From NCBI GenBank assembly GCA_905221605.1, contig CAJNDS010001391.1:260501-324500 (forward strand): a DNA stretch of 64,000 nt. The letters are read 5' to 3'. The notes below the pieces were generated by a model. The model was not told where the DNA came from, made no database searches, and worked only from the letters and a program-made list of their open reading frames with translations. The position numbers and the translations under genes are program-made. Source of the DNA: Symbiodinium natans. Lineage: Eukaryota > Sar > Dinophyceae > Suessiales > Symbiodiniaceae. This document shows, in pieces, positions 1-12,989 of the stretch (position 1 is the stretch's first letter; the number at the start of each line of letters is the position of its first letter).

Positions 1-1000
1 CCGCCGCAAGAAGTAGGACAAAACATGAGAAGCCCGGAAAAAGAAGCGCGGCAGCACACTGAGTACACGCAAGGAGAACTCAAGTCGGCTGCTAGCCCAG
101 GCGCGGGAGCTGCAATCGCTCCCAAGGCTGCGGGTCCAAGGTGACAGGTATTGCCGGTTTCTGGCCTCGCCGGCCCCAACAGAAAAGCACACGCTAGGAC
201 TCTAGGCTGTGGCTACGAGAACGAGGTGACGAAGTGCTTGGAACTGGAGCGGGGCTTCCGTTGTCGCGGGAAAAAGTGCTCACACGCGCTCGACCCCCAC
301 AACATCCCACACCACACCACAAACACTGCAGCCCGTGGGCCTCTCCTCTCCGAGGCGCAGCCACTCTCACTTGCTGGAGCTGGAGCCCTGCCCCTGACCG
401 AATGAGCTTTTGCAAAAGCACCGAAAGGAGCGCACTGTAATCACGTTAGAAAGCTACACAGGGAAGGTACACCGTACGGTACACCACCTTCCGCAGCTGG
501 AGCTGCATCAGAGTCTGCCGCTGAGCAAACTGATGCCTCAGAGACCGGCACCGACAACAAACAAAAAGATGACTCGGAGACTACGTCTACGTCTTCGCTT
601 TCGTCTTTGCTCTGGTCCGGCTCTGGCTCCTCTATGCTGTCTATACTGCATGCCCGCGCCATTCAGCCCAGGGCTGCTGAAGCTGAGCCTGCTGAAGCTG
701 CCTCTCCAACCTAACCAACACGCTCACACTACACTTCTGGGGCACAGCGCACCATTGAAAGCTTATAAGGAATTGTCCCTCATGTAGGGGCGTGACATCT
801 CCAACAGCGACGTGATGGCCGCCTTCTTCCTGGTGCCACAAATGCGCGGCTACTAATGCGGCTACAACGTGCGGCTCTGCATGTAAGACTTGGCCAACCG
901 GCCCTGGAGAGGACGCAATGCGGCTGTAGAGGACCTTCATCTCCTCTCGAGCAAAGTAGCCGTCTGTAAGCACATGGAACCAACCACAAGGAAATAACAC
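1..1000. other. Left-edge stretch without a recognised gene
   Basis: No known domain was found. On the minus strand an acidic, Ser/Asp-rich open stretch lies at about 441-662 (contains SIEEPEPDQSKDESEDVDV), and another open stretch at about 790-960 contains the helical-looking segment EEMKVLYSRIASS. Both lie downstream of the last recognised PUF exon on the same strand, so they could be 3' exons or 3' UTR of that gene. This is inference only; no splice pair could be fixed. Confidence 0.3.
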
Positions 1001-1038
1001 AATGTAAATGGCGCGCCCTCCCCGCCCCCCCCGCCCCG

Positions 1039-1075
<37 letters not shown>
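1039..1075. repeat. 37-nt poly-C tract (poly-G on the minus strand)
   Basis: An uninterrupted run of C follows a C-rich lead-in (1019-1038). It lies just downstream of the last recognised PUF exon on the transcribed strand. A reading frame that runs through it as polyglycine is not credible coding. Confidence 0.95.
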
Positions 1076-1076
<1 letters not shown>

Positions 1077-1239
1077 TTCGAAAAGTGGAGGCGCCGGACT
1101 TCGAAAAACGACAGACCTTTCTCAACAAGCGGGATCAGCCCGCGTTGTTGCACTCCAGCCTGTATTTTCCCGACCGGCCAAAGCCACTCTGACGTTTCGC
1201 GCCGCCGCGTCGCATCGCGCAAGGTCTGCATCGACTCGC

Positions 1240-3362
1240 ATGGCTCCTCGGGTCCCCGACTGTACTCCACCAAGCTGTTCGCCACATACTTGCCGAACCT
1301 GCCGGGGCGCCATGTGAGCGGGAGAGAGAGAGAGAGACAGAGAGGAAGAAAAAAGGGGGAAAGAGAACTTCACACCAGGCTCGCCTGTCATCCATGAGCT
1401 GCGCCAGTGGTGAGCTTCGATCTGAGGGATCCTGCAGAACCGCAAGAGAGAAAGCGAGAGAAAGCAGCGCGCTTTTCCTTTTGCAAAGCGAAGGAGGGGA
1501 AGGCAGCCGGAGCTGCGAGATTCCCAGCCCCGGGTCCTTGGGCGCAGGCCCCAGGACGGCACAGATCAGGCGCTGGCGCTCCTCCTTCAAACAGGCCGCC
1601 TCTCGAGGAAGGAAGGAGCAAAAGAGGCGCGGAGAGCGAGAGAGAGAGAGTATAACTGAGAAGAAGAGGGAACGGGGAGCCCTGGCCCCATATCTGTCTC
1701 TGTGTCTCCGAGTCCAAAGAAAGTGTGCCACACATTGTCACATTGTGTCGCTCAGTTGCGGACGTGCTCTCCGGTCGTGGAGGCCTCTGGCGAGCTTACT
1801 GTAGGGACCCTAGGGGGAGCGCACTTACGCAGAGGCTCGGTTAGTGTCGCCCCTCCCCAAATCCGCCTCGAAGCACTTCTCCACCACATTGCTGGCATGC
1901 TTATCCTGGAGTATGGTGCAGAATCGGCGACATAGGACAGGTGCTCTCCTCAATCCCCTAAGTTTCTCCGGCACTTTCACCCAGCTTTTGGTAGCAGCTT
2001 CCGGTCCTTGCCAAGCTCAAGCACCTGACAGCTCAGGAACCAGTCTGCCGGGTCTACGCACAGCCTCTTGGGCCCACGCGTGACCACACACCTCGTTCAC
2101 GATGCTCCTTGCAATTTGCCGCCCCACCCGAGAGCACCCTTCAGTGGCCCTTGCAGCTCTGCGCGGGACAAAACCGAGAGAGCGCTCCTCTTGTGCTCGG
2201 GGTTGCCATGTTCAAGAATGTGGCGAATGACCTTTGACAAGGTTTTCCAGGAGCAGTAAGCAGCAAGCAGGGAGAAGGGAAGCGGAGGCTACGAGGCCGC
2301 GGTGTGTAAAGTGGCCCATGTGGCCCTCAAAGCCCACCGCATAGTTGCCGTAGGGATCCGTGGACAGCTTCGTAATGCCTCAGTCGAACCATCACTAGGT
2401 CTTTTGCTCTATCTCTCTGAAATGTGGACGAGGGCAGCTGAGCACTGAGAAGAGGTCTCCGAAGGATCTGTTGAAGCATCTTCTCCAGGCGCTTCGGAGT
2501 GCAGTGCCTCAGAGAGCACTGCAGGCGTCAGCTGCAGGCGTCAGCCAGGCGTCAGCAAGGCGTCAGGGGGGGAAGGACATCCGGATGGCTTTTCCCAGCT
2601 CTTGGCCTCGCACTCCAGCAAGCGCTGGATAATTCTGCAACCGTAGATGTGAGCCGCCATGGTCTCGGCCTTGTCCTGACGCCGTCTCTTGCCTGTGTCT
2701 GCTTCAAACATGTACACATCTATGTTTTTTTTGTTTATTTTGCTTATACGGCTTATACCCGAGATAGATATGCACCTGTTTGTAGTGCCCACACTGCTGT
2801 GTTCGGCTCGCTTGGGGGCAGTCCTCGACGGCTTCCACAACAAACGACACAGACTCGGGCGGCATCTGCTCGATGCATTTCTGGACCTCAAGGCGAAACA
2901 TGGCTGGTCAGCGGACTCGGAGGGATTCTGATCTGAAAAGACTTTGTCAGATGAGTTGCCACGTGGTTCCCGTGCATGCTCTTGATGCAATCCTTAGGTG
3001 CTTACGTGGGCTCCACGATTCCCTCTCACATCTTGCCAAGACAAACTACGCCCAAGGACAATTCGCAACGGAATGCCTTTGGCCGGGTTCCTTGCAATTA
3101 CTCCGTGCTTCAACTCCCCGGCAAGCATGGACTGGAGCTCCGGTGGGCAGACCTGAAAGGCCTGGGAAACTCTCCCTCTGACGATTCGATTTCTTCCTCT
3201 CTTTGCTTCTCGTTTTGTGTTTTCTCTCTCTCTCTCTCTCTCCTACCAGTATCTCTCTATCCTCTGCCCCTCTATGCCAAGACTGGCCTTCTGAATGACA
3301 CGGCAGCCGTGCATCTTCAAGGAGAGCTTGACAACCGACTGCCGAAACTTCTCCACGATGGC
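1240..3362 (-). CDS. Pumilio/PUF-family RNA-binding protein, multi-exon
   Basis: PUF proteins bind 3' UTRs through helical repeats and repress or localise mRNA. Successive exons carry PUF repeat cores in the correct order: KLSLKMHGCRVIQK (3362-3288), VCPPELQSMLAGELK (3152-3102), CIKSMHGNH (2992-2963), VQKCIEQMPPESVSF (2886-2824), AAHIYGCRIIQRLLE (2669-2607), TDPYGNYA (ending 2338), VIRHILEHGNPEHKR (from 2231), DKHASNVVEKCFE (from 1905), EERQRLICAVLGP (1584-1546), SPLAQLMDD (1431-1385) and FGKYVANSLVEYS (from 1298). Wherever both exon ends are fixed, lengths and phases fit. Donors are mixed: GC at 3287, 2606, 1545 and 1384; GT at 3101, 2962 and 2337; probably GA at 2823. All acceptors are AG|G. 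An open frame at about 3850-3720 (AERREVFEALLPKAGA) may be a 5' exon. The start codon and last repeat are not identified. Confidence 0.9.
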
Positions 3363-4238
3363 CTGGCAGTGGAGTCGCGAGTCTTGCAAACTTCTCGCAG
3401 CTTGCAGGCAATGCGGCTAAGGCAAAACCTTGGCAAACCAGGAGGGTCGCCCGCAATGAAGAGGGGCTCCAAAAAGGGGTGCCGCCGAGCGTCCCTGCGC
3501 TGGTCCGGGGTGCAGATGTCGAGCAACTTCTGCACCTGAGATCTGTCACGGTGTTGTCTGGACACATGGCCCTTCCTTCCTGCCAAGACCCTGACACGGG
3601 GGGGGGGTGGGGGCCAGAGATTCGACGAGTAAGGTGCGAGCAACTGCGCTGCCAGACGAGTCTCCGGTGAGCATCTCCATCTGCCCGATTCCACGCACTT
3701 CCAAGAAGTCGCCGGGGATCACATATTTGATTCACACAATTTGGCCGCAACAGAGCCAAATAACCATTTCTTTCGTTCGTTGCTCCGGCCTTCGGGAGCA
3801 GCGCTTCGAAGACCTCCCGGCGCTCGGCGGTATTGGCCGTCTCCAACTTCGCCTTTTAAGTACAGTGAGAAAGAGAAGAAAAACAACGTTTCTCTGCTCT
3901 CCAACAGCTGCAACCACAAAAAAGAGAGAGACCCACATATGACCCATGCCTGGAGGAAGCGGCTCCCTTCTGGATCTTGGGCCAGCTCCGCAACCTTGAC
4001 GCGAGACCCCTGACTCCACTGACAGCCCAAAGCTGACACAACCACGATCCTACTTTTGAGGGCGGCGCGAATGATATATGAAGACAAGAACAAGCCCTAT
4101 CGCCCTGTCGCCCTCTCTCGGGCTCCCAGCATGGGAGAGCACATCTCGCAGCAGGACTGCGCTTTTTGCCCCATCTCGTCGAACCTGACATGATCTGACA
4201 TGATCTGACATGTGGACATCACGTAGACACCCTGCGAA

Positions 4239-4886
4239 TCACGCAGGATCACGAATCACGTTACGCTGCACTTCGCCGAGATCAGCAGATCTGATCCAAC
4301 TTGCCTCTGCCAGAGCGTCCAACACAGCGGCGTTGCCGAGCAGCTCGCCTATGTGAACAATGTGAGAGCACCAGCAACCACGGCTGCAGTGGAGCTGCCT
4401 TTTCAACAATGAAAAAAACAACAACTCTCACGGTGCCTACGGCCACGGGAGCGCTGAGGCCGTCGAAGTGGTCCTCCCAGAAGAAGCGAAGCTTTTGAAA
4501 GCAAATGCACGACATGCGGGGATATGCGGGGATCCTTCTTGCCCTTACCGCGCCCGCTTCGTTTCTTGCCCTGGCAAAAATCACGGGAGGAAGGGAAGAG
4601 ATGAGGAAGAGATTCTTGCTTCGAAGAGCGATACGCGCATTCTCTGCCTGAGGTATCACCATCTCAGGGACATCGGCGGCCGGTTGGCTAACTCGGCTCT
4701 CGTTCTGCTGTGGAAAGCCCTCCCCGCTCGGTGGGGCTTAGGCTCCGTGCCAAGGTCCAGAGGGAGGCCGCCCTCAGCGCCGTGATTTTCCGGCACTATC
4801 AGGGCACCATGTTGATCATACTGCGCACACAGCACAGGCTTGGCTGCTAGCTGATGGTGCCGAGCCTTTGCGAGCAAGAGACGCAA
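4239..4886 (-). CDS. Uncharacterised coding segments
   Basis: Three minus-strand stretches have protein-like composition: about 4886-4660 (contains QYDQHGALIVPENHGAEGG), about 4510-4430 (LRFFWEDHFDGLSAPVAV, followed by a plausible GT donor), and about 4424-4239 (IGELLGNAAVLDALAEASW). They could be exons of one gene between the PUF and ATP-grasp genes. No family was recognised, and the frame choice in the last stretch is ambiguous because two frames stay open there. Confidence 0.3.
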
Positions 4887-5419
4887 AAGACACGCGAGAA
4901 GTTTAGGAAGAGATTTTTTTAGGCTCGCTCTTGAACCTGGGTAGTAGCTACTGGGAGATGCTGGGAGTGTAACTCATGAGGCTCAGAAACCTTGCCGGCT
5001 CTACACCACATCACTCTTCCAACCTTCATCACGAGTCGGATGTTCATCCTAGACCTGTCTCAGACAGGTCTAGAGCTAGGAACTAGAACCCTTACTATAG
5101 AGAGCTATGTAGGAAAGGTCAACACATGTCAACGCTGTCGGGCCCCTCAGGCCAAAAATGCAGGAAGGCCCTGGAGCCTTTTAGGCCGCAGGGTCCGGAT
5201 CCACTTTACAACAAGGGGATTCGCCACGTTAGATGTGATATTGGATGTGTGTTAGTCGTATTCAGTGTGTGTGCCGGCAGGTAGTTTCCGCTGCCGACTG
5301 CGTCCCTTGAATTCTTCAGCCACGGATCTTGTCCTGCCAGTACTCTGCACACACACATGGACACACGGAGAGGCGCCAGGAACCTCAAAAATAAAAGAAA
5401 GGAGCACTTAAGCGCAGAA

Positions 5420-8400
5420 GCGCAGGGGCTCGGGGGCTCCAGCAGCATGAACAGCTGCCGAGCACGACCCCTCGGGGCATCGCAGGCCAGATCGGCACCG
5501 ATGCGGGTGTTCCTCGGGGGAATTGCAACAAAATTAAAAAGTTCTACCGTTGGCAGTTCTTGGTCAACACCCTCAACACAGTTGTAAACCCAAGCAAGGC
5601 CGATTCGGTGCTTCTCCAAGTCCTTCTGTGACGTGTCTGTCTCTCTTGCCCTCAACTATGCAACTTACAGCGGCACTTCGAAGATGCAGATCCTCCCATC
5701 CTCGCCACTCGCTGAGGTCTTGCAAGACTGCAAGACATGACATGCAAACACTGCACACGCTCACTCACACCAAGGCTACGTCTGGTCGGATCTTGTAGTT
5801 AAAGTTCAAGATGCCATCCTTGGCTGCCATCTGGCATCGTGCGGATCCGCAGATTCTATGCAAACCCTGATGCAACCACTCGCAAGCTGCAACTGTCTCA
5901 AGCTGAGCAGCATATTCGTGAACGAACGCCGCCTCGGTCCGGAAGGATCAAGTATGGTCAATTGTCCGCTCTCGCTAAGGCTCTACGAAGCTTCTGTCTG
6001 ATAGTCCGGCACGTTTCAAGCTTCAACAAGTGGACAAGTGAAGTGGAAACACTAATGGCTCCGAGGCTGATCATGCTTGAAAGCCTGGGCAGAGTTGCCT
6101 TGAAAGTGAAGCGGCACCGGAAGAACAGGTGGCTGTCACGGTCTGGTCCGCTTCTACAGGTTTTGGCTAGCACGGTCTCGTCCGCTTCTGCTGTTCTTTT
6201 GGCTGTCACGTTCTCGTCCGCTTCTACTGTTATTGACAGTCACGGTCTCGTCCACTTCTACAACTTTTGGCTGTCACGTTCTCGTCCGCTTCTACTGTAC
6301 TTGGCTGTCGCGGTCTCGTCCGCTTCTGCTGTCCTTTTGCCTGTCACGGTCTCGTCCGCTTCTGCTGTTTTTGGCTGTCACAGTCAGGTTGCCAGGACGT
6401 CGACGTGGTGGAGTGGGACTTCGAAGACGTCCTAAGGTGGCTGCTAAGCGGGAGCGTCCAGCTTCACTTTGTTTCGGGAGGAGTTGGGGAGACATCGTTT
6501 CGGTATGCAGGGTGCAGGAAACCAGGAAACCTTGTGTTCTGCACGGTTTCTTGCTCTCTAGGGGTTCCGAACCCAAAAAGGAAAAGGATCCTCTACTGAC
6601 TCTACATCCTCTCCTTGCCCAGCTCGGTGACTGCCGGCCAGATGTAGATCTCCCGGTCCTTAGCTCTCTCCTTTTTGTTGCTCCTCACGCAAAACGCACA
6701 AGGGAAGGGCAACTGGGACGGGGGCAATATAATTCGAGGGGAGAGTTCTTACAAGCGAGGGAATCAGGGCCAAGTCTTCGCTTTTCCTCGGGGTGTTTCC
6801 TTGCAGCGTTCGCTTTCGAAAGCTTGCGAAGCCGCAGCCTTGCGACTTCGTTTCACAAATCCGAGGAAACAATCCCTTGGCGAACGATCCTTGTCCGCTT
6901 AGCACTGGGCCATGAACCTGACACTTTTCAAAGTATGTTGCAGCAATTAGCTCGTCGATCATCTCGAATCTTGGCAACGTCCACAAACTCATTACCCGGA
7001 AACTGTCTGCAGAAACCTCCATGAACGGATTGGCGGGCGGCGTAGGAGTATCGCATGCCGAGGATGTCCAGAATTTGCCCCCTGGAGACCAGCATGGACA
7101 CGGAGAGCTCCACGTCTCCGGGCACCAGCTCTTGTAAAACCCAAACGCCGGCCGCGCCCATGCCCGCTCGGAAATCTGGGGCATGCTGGTACCTCAGCTT
7201 GACGGTGCGGAGATGCTCATGGCTTGCATAGCTGTTTCACTCAGACCTGTCTCACCCCCGCTTCGCTACCTTCCGAGATGCACTTCCTGCCATGAGCGGC
7301 AGATGAATGAATTCCTTCCAAACTCGCCCTGAGGAGAAAAAGGATCTTCCACACACGGCTGTAAAGCAGGGCAACGGGCAAGGCCGAGAAAGCCGAGGAG
7401 ACGAAGCAGAAGGATGACAAGATGCAGATGCAAAAAAAGGAGGCGCAACCCGGGCCTGCGACGGCTTCAAGATGCAGGGATACCTTGCTTCCTGGGGATT
7501 CTCGAAGTGTCGCGGAAGGAAGTCCTCAAGCCAGAGCTGAAGAGAAGCATGTGAGAAGGTGCACGAGGCATATGCCATGAATCATATGCCATATGGATGG
7601 TTTGCGAGCAAGGTCTCCAGCTTTCCAATTTTGGCTGCGTAGCCCGGAAGCTTGGCCTGGCCGCGCCGAGAGGAGCTCCCGAGAGGAGCTCACCCCCCCC
7701 CCATCTTCCCCCCATCTTACGAAAAAAAGGAAGTTGCTTGAGGTCACGAGGCGTGCTCCGTGTTCTAGAGAAAGGGGCCCCTGTTCTGGGTGCAGCTGCT
7801 TTTTTGCTGTTTCTGCGAAAAGCACAGCACGGTCTTCTTCGGTGACGAAGACGAAAAGCATCGCAACATTCCTCGAAAACTTGCGACAGTATCCCTCGGT
7901 TTTGCTCTGAAGGCCCGAACGTTGCTCTGCAGGGTTTTTCTCTACAGTGATGGAATTGGAAGCAGCATGTTTCCCTTGCACCAGGCCAGCTTGGCGTCAG
8001 CATGATTGGAACCAATGCCATGGTGACTCAGTTTTCATGGCAGCTCCTACGCGAGCGAAGAGTCCTATCCGCTGATTCTTCATCCGGAAGGGAACTCTCA
8101 GAAAAAGTGAGGAGTTGGCATGAAAGGTCTGTGCACTCAAGTCACAGGCTAGGGCGAATGCAATATGTGTAATATTTCCGGGCACAAACATTAAGCCAGC
8201 CACTTATTGCAGTTCATCACATTGGCCCATTGGCCAAAGCAAATTCTCAGGGTTTTCGGCCAAAAGCTTCAAAGATTGCACAAAGAGCGAGGGTGTTTGC
8301 TCTATATTTTGGGTTGCGGAAAGCATTTCCCCACGAAGCTTCCCAGAAAGCTCCTCGAAGCATCTTCCACGAAGCTTGTGCATCTCCATCTGTTGCATGC

Positions 8401-9530
8401 AGACGGCAAACAAAAGCGAAAAATGCTAATCCTGGGTGACTCTCTCCAGAAGGTCCTTCAAAACATTCCACAAAACATTCCTCAAACGAAAGTTGGGATT
8501 TTTCGAAGGTCTGCGGGGACAGTACTTCAGGCTTCCGTCGTTCCTATTCAAAGACAGCTACTGGGAACACTTCCAGGCACCCGGAGGAACCCGCAAAAGT
8601 ATTGCACATATCACGTAAAGCGCAAGCGAGGTTTTGCACGACGTGCCCGGCAAAATCTCTTCACAACGGATTAGGGCTGCACTCGGGTACTGCGCAGACC
8701 ACATGGTGGTTCCCCACGTCGGTTTTTCTGTAGGGTGGGGATGATGGTAGTTCGCCATTTTGAAGCTCGGGGTGCAAACAGGATGAAGAAGGTCTCCATA
8801 TATTTTGGAGCTGATTTCGGGTTTTGGGTTGAGTGGTGCCGGATTTAAGTGAAGCTCTAAGGGTCCACCTGCCAGCCTATACATCCCCCAAGCTCGGACC
8901 TCCGTTATATCTATTAGAAGCCTTCAAGGACCCCTTGGTTTTCGGGGCAGTCCGCCCAGGTTTCGTCTTGGAACAATGCTTGGTTGCTCCGACCTGGATT
9001 CTTTCTGGCCTTCCCAGCTCGTCGGGTTTGGGTCTTAGGCCGGCATTAGGGTTGCGAGCGTCGTTTCTTTCAAGGGCACCGGGCTCTGAGGGTTGTTTGT
9101 CTCATGATCCCCTCCAACACCTTGTTTTCACAATGGTCGCAGAAGCACGAGCAGCAGCACGAAGAGATGACTTTATCTCTTTACACATACTTTGGCCGGC
9201 AGCTGTCCTTTTATCCCTTCTTCTCAGATATCTACGCACCCATATCAGCGCATCTCGGCGTGTGCTTTCATGGCGTTTCCTCGCAAAATGGAAAGTACTC
9301 ACAAAGTGCACTCCCACAGGGTCCCAGTCCAGCACAGTCGAAAGCTGGTCTGCGAATGCGATGAAAACGGGAACATGGCAACTTAAAAACTCTTCACATT
9401 GCCGCGCTTGAAACGCCTTGTCGCCCAGGCCCTCGATGACGTGTGGCCGGGAGGTGATCACCTTCCAGCCCGCAGCGTGGAGGGGCTTTCGAAGCCTCGC
9501 AATCCTGGCGTCAACAGTGCGAGTGCAGAG
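5420..9530 (-). CDS. ATP-grasp domain enzyme, widely dispersed exons
   Basis: ATP-grasp enzymes ligate a carboxylate to an amine or thiol using ATP. Pieces occur in family order along the minus strand: a segment ending GLGDKAFQARQ (about 9520-9400, the conserved pre-grasp Asp-Lys); DFLPRHFENPQEARYPCILKP (about 7530-7450, ending in the ATP-binding Lys strand); VWVLQELVPGDVELSVSML (about 7160-7030, the E-x-P-G strand); FEMIDELIAATYFEK (about 6990-6930); KDGILNFNYKIRPD (about 5826-5785, the metal-ligand strand); and NTRIGADLACDAPRGRARQL (from about 5511, the catalytic Asn-x-Arg). The substrate cannot be deduced. The intron between 6.9 and 5.85 kb carries a 34-bp minisatellite. An open segment near 9.9 kb could be a further 5' exon but is not supported. 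Splice sites were not all fixed. Confidence 0.75.
6131..6391. repeat. 34-36-bp minisatellite, about 7.5 copies
   Basis: Repeated unit of the form ggctgtcacggtctcgtccg followed by cttctactgtttt, with point differences and 1-2 bp length changes between copies. It sits in an intron of the ATP-grasp gene. The same unit reappears in inverse orientation at 37257-37350. Confidence 0.95.
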
Positions 9531-9599
9531 CGTGTGCAAAGCGCGTGCGTGACAACTTGCGCAGAGCAAGTGCGAACTCATGTGTGAACTCAGGTGTCT

Positions 9600-11950
9600 T
9601 TACGGTGAGCTCTACGAGTAGCTTTCAACGCGCCTCAGTGCCATGTCATCGCTGCAGGGCAGCAGCCATGGACGGCCTGGGACCACAAGACGCCTTCACG
9701 AAGCATGTACACGACGCTCGCATTGGTCTCGCCTCCCGGTGGACTTATAGGGTGGCTGCCGTCCCAATCGAGGATATTTCGGGCCTTAGCTTCTCCCTTT
9801 CTCCCCTTCTCCCTGCCCCCCCTTCACTGCACAGTTTCGCCCTGAAGAACACTTCAGTGGCCAGGGAGGGCCATCAGTACTGAGGCTACTGAGGGCCACG
9901 GCTGAGATTTCCAGCGCGCGAGCATGGCCATCCCAGCCTGAAGGTCTCGATCGTAAAACAGTGAGATGCCGAGTGTTGCGCGGAGCCCAAATGCAACTGA
10001 GTGTGACTCGGATACACTGGGATACACGATACACGTGGGGTCGCCCAGGCCGCTGTAAAGCTTGGAGGGTTCTGTTGACACATGCTGTTCAAATGCCCGG
10101 AAAGAAGCAGCTTGGCCTTTCTTGGAACAGGAATTCTTAAACTTCCACTGAGGGTATGCAGCATGATACGGTAAAGAGGTCACCCCAAAAAGGCTTTGCT
10201 GGCCTGATTCCATAGAGAGAGACAGAGAGAGAGAGAGAGCTCATGAGGATGAAAGCTTCGGCCGGCGCACCTTTGGGCGGAACCCAGTGAAAGCGTTTCA
10301 CTGCGTCCGCCTCCGAAAGAAGGCGATTTTTCTCTCTTTCTGGCAGGCTTCCCTCAGTTCAGTGGGGCGCACCTGGCAAAAGGTCTGTCCGCAGAGCACG
10401 CCGCCAGCCCCTGGAGTTATGTCCTGCCGCAAGAATGTGAGACAACGATCAAGATGCAAGAGAGAGCGAGAGAGAGAGAGAGAAAGAGAGAGTGAGGGAA
10501 AGGGAGAGAGGATGGAAACACAGCAATGAGCAGATCCTTTGCACTAGCGCATGGTCCCGGTTCACGGTTCGCTGTACCCCCATGGTGTTCCCCCAAACCC
10601 CACAACAAAAACCTGAACAAAACCTTGAAAAACGCAGAAAAAAAAACCTTCGGAAAACCACGGCCCGAAAACCCGAAACCCGGCTTGATGGCGTCAAGTT
10701 GACGGCGAAGCTCTCTTCAGCGTACACGACCACCGTCGCAGTACTTGTTGCATTTGAAACGCTGAGGTCTGTGATGTTCTCTAGCTTGTTGTCTCATACT
10801 GTCACCGGGTGAAAACTCAAAAAATGTTGTATGGTGTGATGCAACTTGCAACGAATCGTTCCGCCATGCCAGTGTGCAGCCTGCACCGTTGCACTTGACA
10901 GTTCACGCCTATGATGCAACAAAACGGAGTCTTAGTGCGTCTCATGTGCAATGTCTCAGCTTGCAGCATTTAGCTTGGTATGCTTGCTATTTGATCGCGC
11001 AGGGTGTCCGTGAAGCTCACAAAGAGCCACTTCAGGACTTTGCCAACGCCTTCTGTAACTCCATACTTCGCGGGAAGGCCGAGAAAAAATCTCGAAAACA
11101 GGCGGCTGCCCTGAGCCGGCTCTGCAATGCTCTGCAGATCTTTGGGCGCATCACCATCCTCACAGTCGGGATGTCCACTTGAGCCGATGGGCGCTGAAAA
11201 GTCTGGCCTGCTCCAATCACCATTTTAAACGGGCACCTTAGCCGTTGCAATGGAAAATGATCTGGGGATGCTGACGTGACCACAGTGCTGTTTCTCGCCA
11301 AGGCACTTTGAATGCTCTAGGCCGACCCGGAAAGTCCAGCTTTCGATATCGGGCGGTGTTTTTTTAGGTCAACTGAGGTACATCAGCCACGGCGTTTTCA
11401 AAACGTTGATGCAGCGCCACTTTACACAGGAACCTTCTGAGCCTGCATCATGGCGTTGCACAGCGAAGTGGAAGCATGCGTCACAGAAAAAAGCAGGGAG
11501 GGGGAGACGGCCCACACTCCAGAAAGATAGCAAGCGGACAGAAGAGTGCGAACTGAGGCAGACTTAGACTTAGCACGTTTACAAAGACATAAATAAACAC
11601 CTTTAAGAACCATCACAAAGCAACGGACCGCCTCAGAAAACTGGCGCTGGCTACCGCACTCCCTGGAGTTCTCGCGTCCTCAAAATCATCGCGCGACAGC
11701 GAGCTCAGGGAGCTTGATGAAGAATTCTCCACCTTCCGGCCGCGGTGATCTCTGCTTCTCTCGTCTCTGCCGTAGGACTCGCAGGGCATTTTGTGAACAG
11801 TCCGAGCAGCAACTGACCAGTCCCGCTCATCCACGCGCCCACAGTGCTGGCCTCGAAGCAGGCTCAACTTGGGCTGCGTCTCATACTCAATGTACTCATA
11901 ACTTATAATAACTTTTTACATCATTTTTTGCTACCATGAAGTGCTGCTGA
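9600..11950. other. Stretch with no firm gene
   Basis: Contains purine-rich microsatellites (10213-10239, 10458-10500) and several open frames on both strands with no recognised domain. The most protein-like are minus 11867-11640 (Ser/Arg-rich, VENSSSSSLSSLSRDDFEDA) and an alpha-helical frame on plus at about 10960-11150 whose antisense frame is equally open, so strand cannot be decided. Confidence 0.3.
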
Positions 11951-12270
11951 GGCTCAGGACACTTGGATGCCCATGGTCGCCGGCGGGTGCTCGAGCCACG
12001 CTCCAGGAGGGCACGGACACTTCTCTGAAAGAGCTGCGAGAGACTTTAGAAACGTTTCCGAAAGTACAACATCACATTTAGATACACATGCTTTTTTACG
12101 TGCGAGCACAGCAGCTAGCACAGCTCTCTGAGCCCGGAGCCCAGTGATGCGCCCATGACCGGCATGGGGGCCGTGCCAGGCATGGGTGGCATCACCGGAG
12201 GACCCACCGCGTTCACCGCGTTCACCGCATTCACCGCCCAGCAGCTCGGCCTGGCGGAGAGCAAAGAACC

Positions 12271-12341
12271 ACACACTCACTCACACTCACACTCGCACTC
12301 ACACTCACACTCACACTCACACTTTCAGTCACACTCTGTAT
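12271..12341. repeat. (CACACT)n hexanucleotide array
   Basis: Runs of actcac/cacact with a few variants (cgcact, actttc at the end). It is preceded at 12205-12238 by three copies of a 9-bp unit gttcaccgc. Confidence 0.9.
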
Positions 12342-12654
12342 CTCTCTGTGACACTTGAAACTGCAAACATTCGGGAGCGCAGGAGGGTGTTGCCCACGTT
12401 GCCGACATTGCCCACGCTGCCGACGCTGCCGATGCACTGGTCCAGAGGATAGATCCTGACGCCGATCTCTCTCATCTAGAGAAGCTAGGCTCTTGCAGTA
12501 GACTTTGCGACTCGAGGACTGCTTGCAATCTTTGTAGTGACTGCAGTGTGGGCAGCGCGGTTGCAGTCCAAGCATCCATGGGCAGAGAGGCATGCCAGGG
12601 ACAGCCGCCATGCTCGAGGCACTCGGAGTGGACTCCAGGCAGGTGAAAAAGGAA

Positions 12655-12742
12655 CAATTGACTCTTTGACTCTCTGGCTCTCTGGCTCTCTGACTCTTTG
12701 ACTCTTTGACTCTTTGACTCTCTGACTCTTTGACTCTTTGTT
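12655..12742. repeat. 8-bp array of the gactcttt type
   Basis: About ten tandem copies of gactcttt/gactctct/ggctctct. Confidence 0.9.
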
Positions 12743-12989
12743 GCGCCGCGGAGCGAGTTTAACGCTCGTGGGCGACTCCGACGCACGCAGGCAAAGAGGT
12801 ACTCAGGCTACTCAGGCCTTCATGGCCAACGTTGGATCCATCATCCGCCCCGTGAGCAAGTTTGGCAAGGGAGCCTGCCAGCAGATGACTTTGCGTAAGG
12901 ACACTGTCACAAAAAGGAGGACGAATAGAAACAAGAAATTGCATTTGTCAAACACACACAACAAAGCGTGCTCAGAAGCGAGAAGGAGG

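Noticed and set aside
641-1285. Minus frame of 214 codons with a polyglycine core
   Set aside because: It runs straight through the 37-nt G homopolymer; only its first part is explained, by the last PUF exon.
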